Shown one piece after another: positions 25,800 to 34,630 of a stretch of DNA of 64,000 bases; within the stretch, counting starts at the first letter, position 1; the number at the start of each line of letters is the position of its first letter. The translations under genes and the position numbers were made by a program. This stretch comes from an uncultured Eggerthella sp. (GTDB lineage: Bacteria; Actinomycetota; Coriobacteriia; Coriobacteriales; Eggerthellaceae). The notes under the pieces were generated by a model that saw only the letters and a program-made list of their open reading frames with translations, made no database searches and was not told the origin of the DNA. The stretch is taken from contig CALLDI010000007.1 in NCBI GenBank assembly GCA_937998355.1, positions 310,001 through 374,000 on the forward strand. Reading direction: 5' to 3'.

Positions 25800-28043
25800 C
25801 TATGCGCTCTGCTCGTCACGTGCGTTCTTGCGACGGCGGATCAGCACATAGGTCAGTACTCCGATAGCCAGCAGGCCAGCCACAACGCCTCCGATCACGA
25901 AGGGGTCGATGCCATTGCTGCCGGAAGCTAACGGATTCTCGTTATCCTCGATCGTTCGCTCGGTCGAGGTGTCTTGGCCATTGAGATTCGCGAGCGGATT
26001 ATCGTCATCGTTGATGACGACCGTGCCATCGCCTGCGCCAACGCCGGTATCGACATCAGGATCGCCCGCTGCCGCATCATCGACCGGAGTCATGACCGCG
26101 GTCAGGCCCCCACCCGTGCCAGGCACCGTAGTGGTGATGATCTGCGTGCGCGTGATGACCGTGTTCGCATTGATGGTGTCGTCGGTATCGCGATAGTAGA
26201 TGGTATAGGTGCGATCAGGGGAGAAGAAGGCATGACGGATGCCCGACTCCTGACCCGAAAGACGCACGTACTCGTTGCCATCCTGCGTGAAGCGTTCGTC
26301 GCCCACCACGTGGATGTAGTCCGTGTTCTCCGGATCGACCGCGATGGTCTGCGTGCGCAAGACCTGGCCATTCGCGATGTTCATGTACTGAACGGTGATA
26401 TCGTAGCCATCGCCCGGAACATAATCTTCTGGGACGTAATAGACGTATCGCAGCAGATCGACGCTCTGCCCGAGGCTTTCCCAGGTGTACGCGATCTGGT
26501 CGGTATTACCCGCCCAGGGAACGTAGATCTTGCCATCGATGGTCTTGCGATCAGGCGTGTAGCTGAAGTCCGCATCGGGGGTAATGGTCTTCGTAACACG
26601 GCCGATCTCTTCGCCCGTCTCGCCGTCAACCTCAACGATCGTGAAGTCTACCGCCTTCGTCGCATCCTGCGACTGATAGACCGCCCTCACGATGCGATTG
26701 CCATCGCTATCGACGGACGCGAAATCGGCGGGAATCAGGTCCTTGGTCAAGTTGACCGCGGTGCCGTTCGCATCGCTCGCATTCGAGACGTTCGCCGTAG
26801 CGCTATCGGTGTCGGACTGGGTCGTGATGCTTCCTTCGTCATCAGAGGCATTGACGACCTTGCCGCCATACACCTTGTCAAGACGATAGAAGTTGACGCC
26901 ATCGGCACTCTCGATCTGAGAATTCTTGTTCATCGAGAACGTATTCGGCAGGGTATAGCGATATCCGTAACCCTTAACGTCGACCTGGTCGCTCCAAAGC
27001 AGCGTGCCATTCTCGTCCACGTATTCGATGATCGCATTATAAGAAGTCTCGTCCATCCCATTCACGGGCACGACTCGTACCGTATATGATGCGTTCGCCA
27101 GATTGAGCGGCACCTGCGTTCCTGCGAGGCTCGAGATGGCTCGATAGTATTTCGTCTTGTTCGCATCATCTGGATCGGTCGCGGTGAACGACTTCTTGAT
27201 GGATACCATCTTGTCTGCTTCACCGATACCCGTGAAGGTCTCGGTCATGACGGTCTTGCCCGTCTCGGCATCAACATAGTTGACCTTGCCTTCGATGCTG
27301 TTCGTAGGGTTCTGTTCGTACGTCACGACGTAAGCAGGTAGCCCATTCTCGCCCAAAGCGCTTTCGAACTTACTGTCGAGGCCGCTTTGAGTCTTCAGGC
27401 TGTAGCTGGTCGGATGTGCTTCGCTCGTGGTGTCCTGCTTGTAATAGGAATCACCTACGCCGAAGTTCTTCGCCACACCCTTTTCGGCGTCGCTCGCCGT
27501 GCGAATGCCGAGCAGTACCAGCTCTGACGAGCCGTCTTCGTCGACGATGTTGCCATAGACCGGATAGATGGTCGCGCTATAGAGCTGATCGCCTTGCATC
27601 ATCGCATCGCTCACACTGATCGTGTAAGTCGCGTGCGCATCAACATCGCCGAACAGTTCCTGCGCGCTCTGGCCGGTCGCCGTGTTCGCATCGGTCTTCA
27701 TCTGGACCGCGACGATCTGAGCGATCTTCTCGCCCGTTCCGGTATGGTCACCGCTCGTATCGCTGTTCTCAGCTGCAGTGAATTTCATCGGATTGCTGAG
27801 CGGCTTACCATCCTTTTCGATGGTGATATAGATCGCTTGGTCACCCAGGTTATCCACCCTCAGCAACTCCCAACCTTGCGCGGTCGGCTGTAAGAAATCG
27901 ACACCGCTGATGCGGATGTCGCTCGAGTCGCCCTCTGGCTCTGCCGAGGCGAAGCTCGGGATGCCTAGAAGGCTGAATGCGAAAACGAACGCAAGGATAG
28001 CCGCAACGGCTGCGCTCGCTTTGCGCTTGATCGCAGTTTGCAT
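25800..28043 (-). CDS. secreted, C-terminally anchored surface protein with MucBP-like repeats
   Basis: The 747-residue protein has a signal peptide (MQTAIKRKASAAVAAILAF..., cleavage near residue 34), strand-rich repeats such as VNYVDAETGKTVMTETFTGIG, IEYVDENGTLLWSDQVDVKGYGY, VEVDGETGEEIGRVTKTI and VQYMNIANGQVLRTQTI that resemble MucBP/cell-wall adhesion repeats, an Asp/Asn-rich linker and a C-terminal membrane helix (VIGGVVAGLLAIGVLTYVLI) with basic tail. There is no LPXTG-like motif, so membrane anchoring is likely. The start at 28043 is preferred over one 14 codons upstream because of GAGGGGG and the signal peptide. It heads a two-gene unit with the LAKTG protein, suggesting the two work together at the surface. 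Confidence 0.87.
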   Translation of the reverse strand: MQTAIKRKASAAVAAILAFVFAFSLLGIPSFASAEPEGDSSDIRISGVDFLQPTAQGWELLRVDNLGDQAIYITIEKDGKPLSNPMKFTAAENSDTSGDHTGTGEKIAQIVAVQMKTDANTATGQSAQELFGDVDAHATYTISVSDAMMQGDQLYSATIYPVYGNIVDEDGSSELVLLGIRTASDAEKGVAKNFGVGDSYYKQDTTSEAHPTSYSLKTQSGLDSKFESALGENGLPAYVVTYEQNPTNSIEGKVNYVDAETGKTVMTETFTGIGEADKMVSIKKSFTATDPDDANKTKYYRAISSLAGTQVPLNLANASYTVRVVPVNGMDETSYNAIIEYVDENGTLLWSDQVDVKGYGYRYTLPNTFSMNKNSQIESADGVNFYRLDKVYGGKVVNASDDEGSITTQSDTDSATANVSNASDANGTAVNLTKDLIPADFASVDSDGNRIVRAVYQSQDATKAVDFTIVEVDGETGEEIGRVTKTITPDADFSYTPDRKTIDGKIYVPWAGNTDQIAYTWESLGQSVDLLRYVYYVPEDYVPGDGYDITVQYMNIANGQVLRTQTIAVDPENTDYIHVVGDERFTQDGNEYVRLSGQESGIRHAFFSPDRTYTIYYRDTDDTINANTVITRTQIITTTVPGTGGGLTAVMTPVDDAAAGDPDVDTGVGAGDGTVVINDDDNPLANLNGQDTSTERTIEDNENPLASGSNGIDPFVIGGVVAGLLAIGVLTYVLIRRRKNARDEQSA

Positions 28044-28107
28044 GTTGTCCCCCTCGTAGAAATACACGAGTGGACCCACGCGCATATTCCTGATCTACCT
28101 TTTCCGT

Positions 28108-28146
28108 CCAATTCCCACAAAATGCTACTTTTGTGGTAACAATTGG
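28108..28146 (-). promoter_or_regulatory. long interrupted palindrome at the surface-operon 5' end
   Basis: CCACAAAA (28115-28122), a six-base loop and TTTTGTGG (28129-28136) form a perfect hairpin, flanked by a second pair CCAATT (28108-28113) and AATTGG (28141-28146). It lies 65-105 bases upstream of the surface operon start and just downstream of a predicted promoter, so it could be an operator at the start site or a 5'UTR stem. Confidence 0.55.
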
Positions 28147-28153
28147 AGTCCGA

Positions 28154-28183
28154 ACAATACAGTCATCAGGTGCTTCAAAGCAA
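28154..28183 (-). promoter_or_regulatory. predicted promoter of the surface-protein operon
   Basis: On the minus strand TTGCTT (28178-28183), 18 bases and TATTGT (28154-28159) precede the palindrome. The gap 28044-28479 is AT-richer than its flanks and shows no convincing gene. Confidence 0.4.
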
Positions 28184-28479
28184 TACATTCACGCGCAATA
28201 CTGATCTCGTTCACAGATATTTCATTATTTGAAAGGAAATCTTTTTGCAGGTCACCGGTGGTTTTTAGGGAAGCGATCCTATCTGGCCTATGAAAGCCGC
28301 GCTGTGGTGACTTCGTCTTGTATTCGTTCAAGCTTTAGACGATTTGATGATGTTACCACGCTGAAGGCATGAAATGCCAGTTCACATAGCGATTTTGGTA
28401 TTGCAATGGACTATGCTTTCGCCCCAAAGTTGCGGGTTTGTCCTATGGATCGACCAGGTCTTCTGTACGAATCCCGCAT

Positions 28480-28510
28480 AAAACAAGAACGGGAGCTACA
28501 AGGGCTCCCG
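28480..28510 (-). terminator. intrinsic terminator of tRNA-Phe
   Basis: CGGGAGC and GCTCCCG pair around a seven-base loop, followed on the minus strand by TTCTTGTTTT. It starts ten bases past the tRNA CCA end. Confidence 0.85.
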
Positions 28511-28520
28511 CTGAATTCGA

Positions 28521-28596
<76 letters not shown>

Positions 28597-28775
28597 AGAA
28601 ATGGTTTCGCGTCAAAAGTGAGGCGACGCGAGTTGTTATTGTACTCACTAACGATTTTTGGGTCAAGCACGGAACGCAGGTTCGACGGTGAACGCCAGAA
28701 GGTGCTCCATGAGGTGGCCCTCCGGCCTTTCTCCACAACTTCGCCACACCTATCTTCTCCCAGTTCACGCGCACA

Positions 28776-29774
28776 TCATTCACCTGAAAGCTCTTCGATG
28801 AGGGCAGGCACCACTTCGAACACGTCTCCAACGATACAATAATCTGCCACTTCGAAGATAGGGGCATGCGGATCCTGATTGATCGCGACGATCGCATCCG
28901 AATGATCCATACCTGCAACATGCTGGACCGCACCCGAAATACCACAGGCGAAATAGATGCGCGGCGAGACCGACGACCCCGTCTGACCCACTTGCTTGCT
29001 CGCAGGTAGCCAGCCCTCCTCGACCACCGAGCGCGAACAGCCGACCGTACCGCCCAACAGCGCGGCCAGCTCTTCGAGCATCGCGAAGTTCTCCGGCCCC
29101 TTCATACCGCGGCCTCCCGAGATGATGATCTCCGCATCTTGCAGTGGGATCCCGCCATCTCCCACATCGCGGATGAATTCCCTCACTCTCACGCGCATGC
29201 GCTTAGGCTCGAACTCTTCTCTGATCACCTTCAGGTTCGGATTCGGGTATGCGTCAGGTACGGGCATCGCTCCTGGACGCACAGTGCCCATCTGAGGATG
29301 CGTGTTCGCACAAATGCGCGCATAAAGATTGCCGCCGAACGCAGGGCGCTCCCATTGCATGACCGCTGTTTCTGGATCGATATAGAGTGCGGTGCAATCT
29401 GCGGTCAGGCCTGCTTCTAGCCTCACTGCCAAGTGGGACGCCAATTCCCGTCCGTTCGCCGTCGCACCCATCAAGATCACTTCAGGCTTATAACGATCAC
29501 AGAGACATGCGAATGCTTCGCTGTAGGCATCGGTAGTGAAATGACGATATGTTTCCCCCTCCACCACATACGCGCGATCGGCACCATACGTGCGTGCCAT
29601 CTCGATCGGCGCGGTCGCATCGTGCGCGATGATGACCGCGCAGACTTGCTGACCGATCTCGTCGGCAAGACGACGAGCTTGCCCCAAAAGCTCGCGTCCT
29701 ACCTGTTTCGGTTCCCCTTCGAACCCCTCCAAGAACACCCAGATATCGTGATGATCGTTCATCGCTTCTGTCAT
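28776..29774 (-). CDS. etfA: electron transfer flavoprotein alpha subunit
   Basis: The 332-residue subunit has the C-terminal FAD-binding domain with GGRGMKGPENF, SRSVVEEGWLPASKQVGQTG and the closing FACGISGAVQHVAGM...AINQDPHAPIFEVADYCIVGD, all diagnostic for EtfA/FixB. It partners EtfB to pass electrons from the acyl-CoA dehydrogenase upstream. The start at 29774 follows a purine-rich site; 29762 is an alternative. The gene is 17 bases after etfB. The 28597-28775 gap downstream holds only a small GGCC hairpin. Confidence 0.95.
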   Translation of the reverse strand: MTEAMNDHHDIWVFLEGFEGEPKQVGRELLGQARRLADEIGQQVCAVIIAHDATAPIEMARTYGADRAYVVEGETYRHFTTDAYSEAFACLCDRYKPEVILMGATANGRELASHLAVRLEAGLTADCTALYIDPETAVMQWERPAFGGNLYARICANTHPQMGTVRPGAMPVPDAYPNPNLKVIREEFEPKRMRVRVREFIRDVGDGGIPLQDAEIIISGGRGMKGPENFAMLEELAALLGGTVGCSRSVVEEGWLPASKQVGQTGSSVSPRIYFACGISGAVQHVAGMDHSDAIVAINQDPHAPIFEVADYCIVGDVFEVVPALIEELSGE

Positions 29775-29791
29775 CAGCCCCACCCTTTCGA

Positions 29792-30601
29792 TCAAACGAG
29801 CAATTTCGCTTCGACGAGCGCGCGAGCAAGTTCATGCGCTTTCTCCTTCGGAGTGCCCTCGATGAACACTCCTTCGGCGCATCGCTCGGGAACGAACGAC
29901 TTCTGAACCCTGGTCGGCGACCCTTTCAAACCGATCTTCGCTTCGTCGAGATAGATCTTGATGTCCTCGAACGTGATCCGCTGCGGCTCATGCGCGAGAG
30001 CATCGATCGTGCTCTGAATGCTGGCATAGCGCGGCTTATTGCTCTCCTTCATGACCGTGCACACCAGTGGAAGTTGCGCCTCGAGCACCTCGATACCTTC
30101 GTCGGTCTTGCGCTTCACGGTCGCACACACAGGCGTGTTCGTGCCCCTCTCTTCGATATGCAGATCGAGCACCTGATTGATGCATGCGCAGTTCAGATGC
30201 TGCGCGAGCGAGGAGATGGTCTGCCCCGTATCGCCGTCGATCGCCTGCTTGCCGCCCAGCACCACATCGAATGGCCCAAGATGGCTGATAGCAGCGCAGA
30301 GGATGTAGCTGGTCGCGAACGTGTCCGATCCGCCGAATTTGCGATCGGTCACCAGATACACCTCGTCCGCACCGAGCGCGTACGCTTCTTCCAAGATCGC
30401 CTCGGCCTGACTCGGACCCATCGACAGCGCGACCACTTCAACGTCCAGCTGATCTTTCAATTGCAACGCCATCTCGAGCGCATGACGATCATAGGGATTC
30501 ATGATGCTCGGCACGCCTTTGCGAATGAGCGTATTCTTCACGGGATCGATCTTGATCTCGGTCGTATCGGGAACTTGCTTCAAACACACCGCGATCCTCA
30601 T
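29792..30601 (-). CDS. etfB: electron transfer flavoprotein beta subunit
   Basis: The 269-residue subunit begins MRIAVCLKQVPDT and contains NPYDRHALEMALQLKD, VLGGKQAIDGDTGQTISSLAQHL and a C-terminal ERCAEGVFIEGTPKEKA, matching EtfB/FixA. It binds the second nucleotide (AMP or, in bifurcating forms, FAD); which applies cannot be decided here. It lies between the dehydrogenase and etfA in one transcript. Confidence 0.95.
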   Translation of the reverse strand: MRIAVCLKQVPDTTEIKIDPVKNTLIRKGVPSIMNPYDRHALEMALQLKDQLDVEVVALSMGPSQAEAILEEAYALGADEVYLVTDRKFGGSDTFATSYILCAAISHLGPFDVVLGGKQAIDGDTGQTISSLAQHLNCACINQVLDLHIEERGTNTPVCATVKRKTDEGIEVLEAQLPLVCTVMKESNKPRYASIQSTIDALAHEPQRITFEDIKIYLDEAKIGLKGSPTRVQKSFVPERCAEGVFIEGTPKEKAHELARALVEAKLLV

Positions 30602-30655
30602 GATTCCTCCTTCGTACCTGCCGTTGTGAACCTTTTCACTCCGTCGTTCTGTTAA

Positions 30656-31792
30656 CTAAGCGCACGCCAGTTGCTTCGCGATGGTGATGCGCTGGATCTG
30701 ATTCGTGCCTTCGAAGATCTGAAACACCTTCGCATCACGCATGAGCTTCTCGACCGGATATTCTCGGCTATACCCATAACCGCCCATGATCTGCACTGCG
30801 TTGGAGACCACTTCTTGCATGGAATCAGTGACGAAGGTCTTGCAGATCGCACCTTCGGTCTGAACGAGGCTACCGCTGTCCATCAGGCGCATCGTGTTGT
30901 TCACCACGCAGCGCGATGCCTCGGTCTTGATGGCCATATCGGCAAGGAGCCCCTGCACCAGCTGGAAGCTAGTGAGCGGCTTGCCGAACTGCTTGCGCTC
31001 TTTGGCATAGGCGAGCGCTTCATCGAGCGCGCGCTGCATGATGCCCACGCCCATCGTGCAAACGAAAGCGCGCGAAAGATTGAGCGCATTGAGTGCGAGC
31101 TTGAACCCATCCCCCACCTTTCCGAGCACGCGATCCTTCGGAACGAACACCTCATCGAGGATGAGCTCGGTGGTGTTGGAGAGACGCAGACCCATCTTGT
31201 CCTCTTCAGCGCCGATGCGAACGCCTGGCATGTCCCTATCGACGATGAAGGCGGTCACTCCGTGAGCGCCCGCCTCCAGGTCGGTCTTGCAGAATACGAT
31301 GTAGATGGATGATATGCCACTATTGGTGATGAAGGTCTTCGACGCGTTGAGGATGAATCCGTCTTCGGTCTCAACCGCGGTCGAACGCATGCTGGCCACA
31401 TCCGACCCCGCGTTCGGCTCGGTGAGCGCGAATGCGGCGAACTTGCGCTGTTTCACCACGTCAGCGAAATACTGCGCCTGCTCGGGCGTGCCTGCCAAAA
31501 TGACATTGCGCAGCGCCACGAACGTGGTGACGAACGTGATGGCATAGCCCGCATCCACTTTCGCGAGCTCCTCGAAGATCATCGCGGTGGTCTCGTAATC
31601 AAGACCCGTGCCGCCGTATTCTTTCGGAACTTCGACCAGATGAAGACCGAGATCGAACCCGAATTCATAAAGTTCTTCGGGACACGTGCCCGTACGATCG
31701 GCCTCCGCCACATACGGCTTCAGCTCTTGCTCTGCGACATCGCGCACGAGCGAGATGAGCGCCTTCTGCTCTTTGGTATACAGCAGCGTCAT
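30656..31792 (-). CDS. acyl-CoA dehydrogenase
   Basis: The 378-residue flavoprotein shows the acyl-CoA dehydrogenase signatures FALTEPNAGSDVASM (about 125-140), the C-terminal QIMGGYGYSREYPVEKLMRDAKVFQIFEGTNQIQR, in which the Glu of FEGT is the expected catalytic base of short-chain enzymes. It should oxidise a short acyl-CoA or act reductively, with electrons through EtfAB encoded just downstream. The start at 31792 matches the family N-terminus (LLYTKEQKAL). The upstream 31793-31935 region is very AT-rich with a dyad-like GGTATAACC, probably the promoter. Substrate (butyryl or other) is not fixed by sequence. Confidence 0.93.
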   Translation of the reverse strand: MTLLYTKEQKALISLVRDVAEQELKPYVAEADRTGTCPEELYEFGFDLGLHLVEVPKEYGGTGLDYETTAMIFEELAKVDAGYAITFVTTFVALRNVILAGTPEQAQYFADVVKQRKFAAFALTEPNAGSDVASMRSTAVETEDGFILNASKTFITNSGISSIYIVFCKTDLEAGAHGVTAFIVDRDMPGVRIGAEEDKMGLRLSNTTELILDEVFVPKDRVLGKVGDGFKLALNALNLSRAFVCTMGVGIMQRALDEALAYAKERKQFGKPLTSFQLVQGLLADMAIKTEASRCVVNNTMRLMDSGSLVQTEGAICKTFVTDSMQEVVSNAVQIMGGYGYSREYPVEKLMRDAKVFQIFEGTNQIQRITIAKQLACA

Positions 31793-31935
31793 ATCTGGTC
31801 TACCTACTTCCAAATAAGCGCGCATCGAAGAGACGTTCGCATCGCCTCACCGCGCACGTATACTTACTTGATATATAGGTTATACCATATAAATTTTGCT
31901 TGATTTATTCGATTTTTCCTATAGGTTGTAGGGAC

Positions 31936-33228
31936 CTATGCCCAAGCGCTTCGGCCTTCGAGTGCTTTCTTGCCGATATCGTTGCGGAATTGCTTGCCTT
32001 CGAAATTGATGCGCTTGATGGCCTCGTACGCACGATGACGTGCGGATTCAAAGGAAGAACCCAGCCCCACTACGTTCAAAACACGACCACCAGCGGTGAT
32101 GAGTTCGCCATCGATATTGCGTCCTGTGCCCGCATGGAAGACGATGACCTTGTCCAGGTCTTCCGCATCCTCGACGCCCAGGATGACCTTGCCCTTCTCG
32201 TAGCTTCCCGGATATCCTTCGGAAGCGAGAACGACGCTGACCGCCCAATCGTCGGCCCACTCAAGATCGATATCGCTATCGCGGCCTTCTGCGACCGCCA
32301 TCATCACATCGACCAGGTCGCTTTCCAAACGCGGCAGGATGACCTGCGTTTCCGGATCGCCGAAGCGCGCATTGAACTCGAGCACCTTCGGACCTTCAGG
32401 CGTGAGCATGAAGCCACCGTAGAGCACGCCGCGATAGTCGTTCTCGAACGGCGCCTTCGCCGTAGCAGCCGCTGCTATCTCCATGATGCGCACCATCTCA
32501 GCCATCTCTTCGTCGGTAACGATCGGCACGGGCGAATACACGCCCATGCCACCCGTGTTCGGACCAAGATCGCCATCGTAGGCGCGCTTATGGTCTTGCG
32601 CAGGAGCCATGCAAAATGCCTTGCCATTCGTGACGAACGCGAGCAGCGAACATTCAGGACCCGTGAGCATCTCTTCGACGACCACGGTATTGCCCGCCGA
32701 ACCGAACTCACCCGAGAAGCAGGCGTCCACACCAGCCAGCGCTGCATCGAGCGTTTCCGCGACGATGACGCCCTTGCCCGCTGCGAGGCCATCGGCCTTC
32801 ACGACGAGCGGCGCACCCAGCTCTTCGCAATACGCACGCGCTTCATCCTTGTTGGTGAAGCTCTTGTAGCGAGCAGTGGGAATGCCATTGGCTTCCATGA
32901 ATTCCTTGCTGTAGGTCTTCGAACCTTCCAGCTGCGCACCTTGCGCATCGGGACCGAACACCGCGATACCCGCTTCGCGCAGCACATCGGCAACGCCTTT
33001 CACGAGCGGGGCCTCCGGACCGATGACCACGAGTTCGACATCGTTCTGCTTGACAAAATCGAGCACGGCATTGCCATCTTCGATGTTCAGGGATTTGATA
33101 TTGGTGCCCAGCGCATCCGTGCCGCCGTTGCCGGGGGCGATGTAGATCTCGCTGCATCGGGGGCTTTTCGAGAGCGCCCAGGTGAGAGCATGCTCTCTAC
33201 CGCCACTACCCAGGACCAGAATGTTCAT
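31936..33228 (-). CDS. purD: phosphoribosylamine-glycine ligase
   Basis: GAR synthetase adds glycine to phosphoribosylamine in purine synthesis. The 430-residue ATP-grasp enzyme shows MNILVLGSGGREHALTWAL, VIGPEAPLVKGVADVLREAG, KADGLAAGKGVIVAET (ATP lid), GPECSLLAFVTNGK, APAQDHKRAYDGDLGPNTGGMG and EFNARFGDPETQ, covering the full family length. It follows purA by 66 bases on the same strand; a small GGAAAG/CTTTCC hairpin lies between them. Confidence 0.97.
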   Translation of the reverse strand: MNILVLGSGGREHALTWALSKSPRCSEIYIAPGNGGTDALGTNIKSLNIEDGNAVLDFVKQNDVELVVIGPEAPLVKGVADVLREAGIAVFGPDAQGAQLEGSKTYSKEFMEANGIPTARYKSFTNKDEARAYCEELGAPLVVKADGLAAGKGVIVAETLDAALAGVDACFSGEFGSAGNTVVVEEMLTGPECSLLAFVTNGKAFCMAPAQDHKRAYDGDLGPNTGGMGVYSPVPIVTDEEMAEMVRIMEIAAAATAKAPFENDYRGVLYGGFMLTPEGPKVLEFNARFGDPETQVILPRLESDLVDVMMAVAEGRDSDIDLEWADDWAVSVVLASEGYPGSYEKGKVILGVEDAEDLDKVIVFHAGTGRNIDGELITAGGRVLNVVGLGSSFESARHRAYEAIKRINFEGKQFRNDIGKKALEGRSAWA

Positions 33229-33294
33229 GAAAAACCTTTCACGCGATTCGGAAAGCCGTGCGCTTTCCTCGTTGTTCGCTGGAGGATCGCTTCG

Positions 33295-34590
33295 TTAGCG
33301 CTGCTGCCAGCCGTTGAAGATCGTCTGATCTCGATCGGGACCGACCGCGATGATCGAAGCCGGAACGCCCGTGATCTCTTCCAGATATTTGACATAGCTC
33401 TGCGCATTCTGAGGCAGGTCCTCGAAACGCTTGCAGCCAGAGATATCGACACCTTCCCAACCAGGAAGTTCCTCATAGATGGGCGTGAGCGTCGGCGAAC
33501 CGATGAGCGCCTGATCCATGGGGAAATAGTCGTAACGCTTGCCGTCGATCTCGTACGCAACGCATACCTTGATGCGCGGCATGCAGGAAAGCACGTCGAG
33601 CTTGGTGAGCGCCATATCGGTCATGGAATTGACCTGCGCTGCATAGCGGCCGACCACCGCGTCGAACCAGCCGCAACGACGCTTGCGGCCCGTGGTGACA
33701 CCGTATTCGCCGCCCACTTCGCACAGCTGCTCGCCGGTCTCGTCGAACAGTTCGGTCGGGAACGGACCCGAACCGACGCGCGTGATGTAGGCCTTCGCGA
33801 TACCGAGCACGCGATCGATCGCCTTCGGGCCAACGCCCGTGCCGATGGGTGCGCCACCAGCACTGCAAGACGAAGACGTAACGAAGGGATAGGTGCCATG
33901 ATCGATGTCGAGCATGGTTCCCTGTGCGCCTTCGAACAGCACGCTCTTGCCTTCCGCGAGCGCGGTGTTCAGCAGGTGCGTGGTCTCGGCCATATGAGGA
34001 CGGATGATCTCCGCCAACGGAAGATACGCTTCGCAGATCTGATCGACCGTATAAGTGGGCAGGTCGTAGACCTTCGAGAGGATCTGATTCTTGTATTCGA
34101 GCGCAGCGCCCACCTTCTCGCGGAACGCTGCTTCGTTCAGCAGGTCCTGGATGCGGATGCCGCGGCGGGCGACCTTGTCTTCATAGGCCGGGCCGATGCC
34201 GCGCTTGGTGGTGCCGATGAGATTGGAACCGAGCTTCTTCTCGTTCGCTCCATCAAGATCGATATGATAAGGCATGATGACGTGCGCATCGCAGGAAACG
34301 AGCAGGTCATCCGTAGAGAACCCCGCTTCGTTGATGGTCTTCATCTCGTCGATGAGCACACGAGGATCGATGACGCAACCATTACCGATGACCGGCGTGA
34401 CATCATCGTACATGACGCCGGAAGGAACGAGGTGCAGCGCGAGCTTCACGTCGCCCGCGATGACCGTATGCCCAGCGTTGTTCCCTCCTTGATAGCGTAC
34501 GACATAGTCGTAATCGTTCGAGATCAAGTCGGTGATCTTGCCTTTGCCTTCATCGCCCCATTGGGCACCCAGAAGAACAGTGCTCGGCAT
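33295..34590 (-). CDS. purA: adenylosuccinate synthetase
   Basis: The 431-residue GTP-dependent enzyme converts IMP and Asp to adenylosuccinate. It begins MPSTVLLGAQWGDEGKGKITDL with the phosphate loop and contains QGGNNAGHTV, KRGIGPAYEDKVARRGIR, FEGAQGTMLDIDHGTYPFVTSS and TTGRKRRCGWFDAVV, all catalytic signatures. Full length for bacterial PurA. Product feeds PurB encoded at 6264. Confidence 0.97.
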   Translation of the reverse strand: MPSTVLLGAQWGDEGKGKITDLISNDYDYVVRYQGGNNAGHTVIAGDVKLALHLVPSGVMYDDVTPVIGNGCVIDPRVLIDEMKTINEAGFSTDDLLVSCDAHVIMPYHIDLDGANEKKLGSNLIGTTKRGIGPAYEDKVARRGIRIQDLLNEAAFREKVGAALEYKNQILSKVYDLPTYTVDQICEAYLPLAEIIRPHMAETTHLLNTALAEGKSVLFEGAQGTMLDIDHGTYPFVTSSSCSAGGAPIGTGVGPKAIDRVLGIAKAYITRVGSGPFPTELFDETGEQLCEVGGEYGVTTGRKRRCGWFDAVVGRYAAQVNSMTDMALTKLDVLSCMPRIKVCVAYEIDGKRYDYFPMDQALIGSPTLTPIYEELPGWEGVDISGCKRFEDLPQNAQSYVKYLEEITGVPASIIAVGPDRDQTIFNGWQQR

Positions 34591-34630
34591 GATTAGTCCT
34601 TTCGACGGTTCGATCTACCGTAAAAATATA

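Noticed and set aside
31900..34596. An 898-codon plus-strand open frame
   Set aside because: It is antisense to purD and purA, which show full family motifs; the protein read is rich in Arg/His/Asp as expected from the complement of GC-rich codons.
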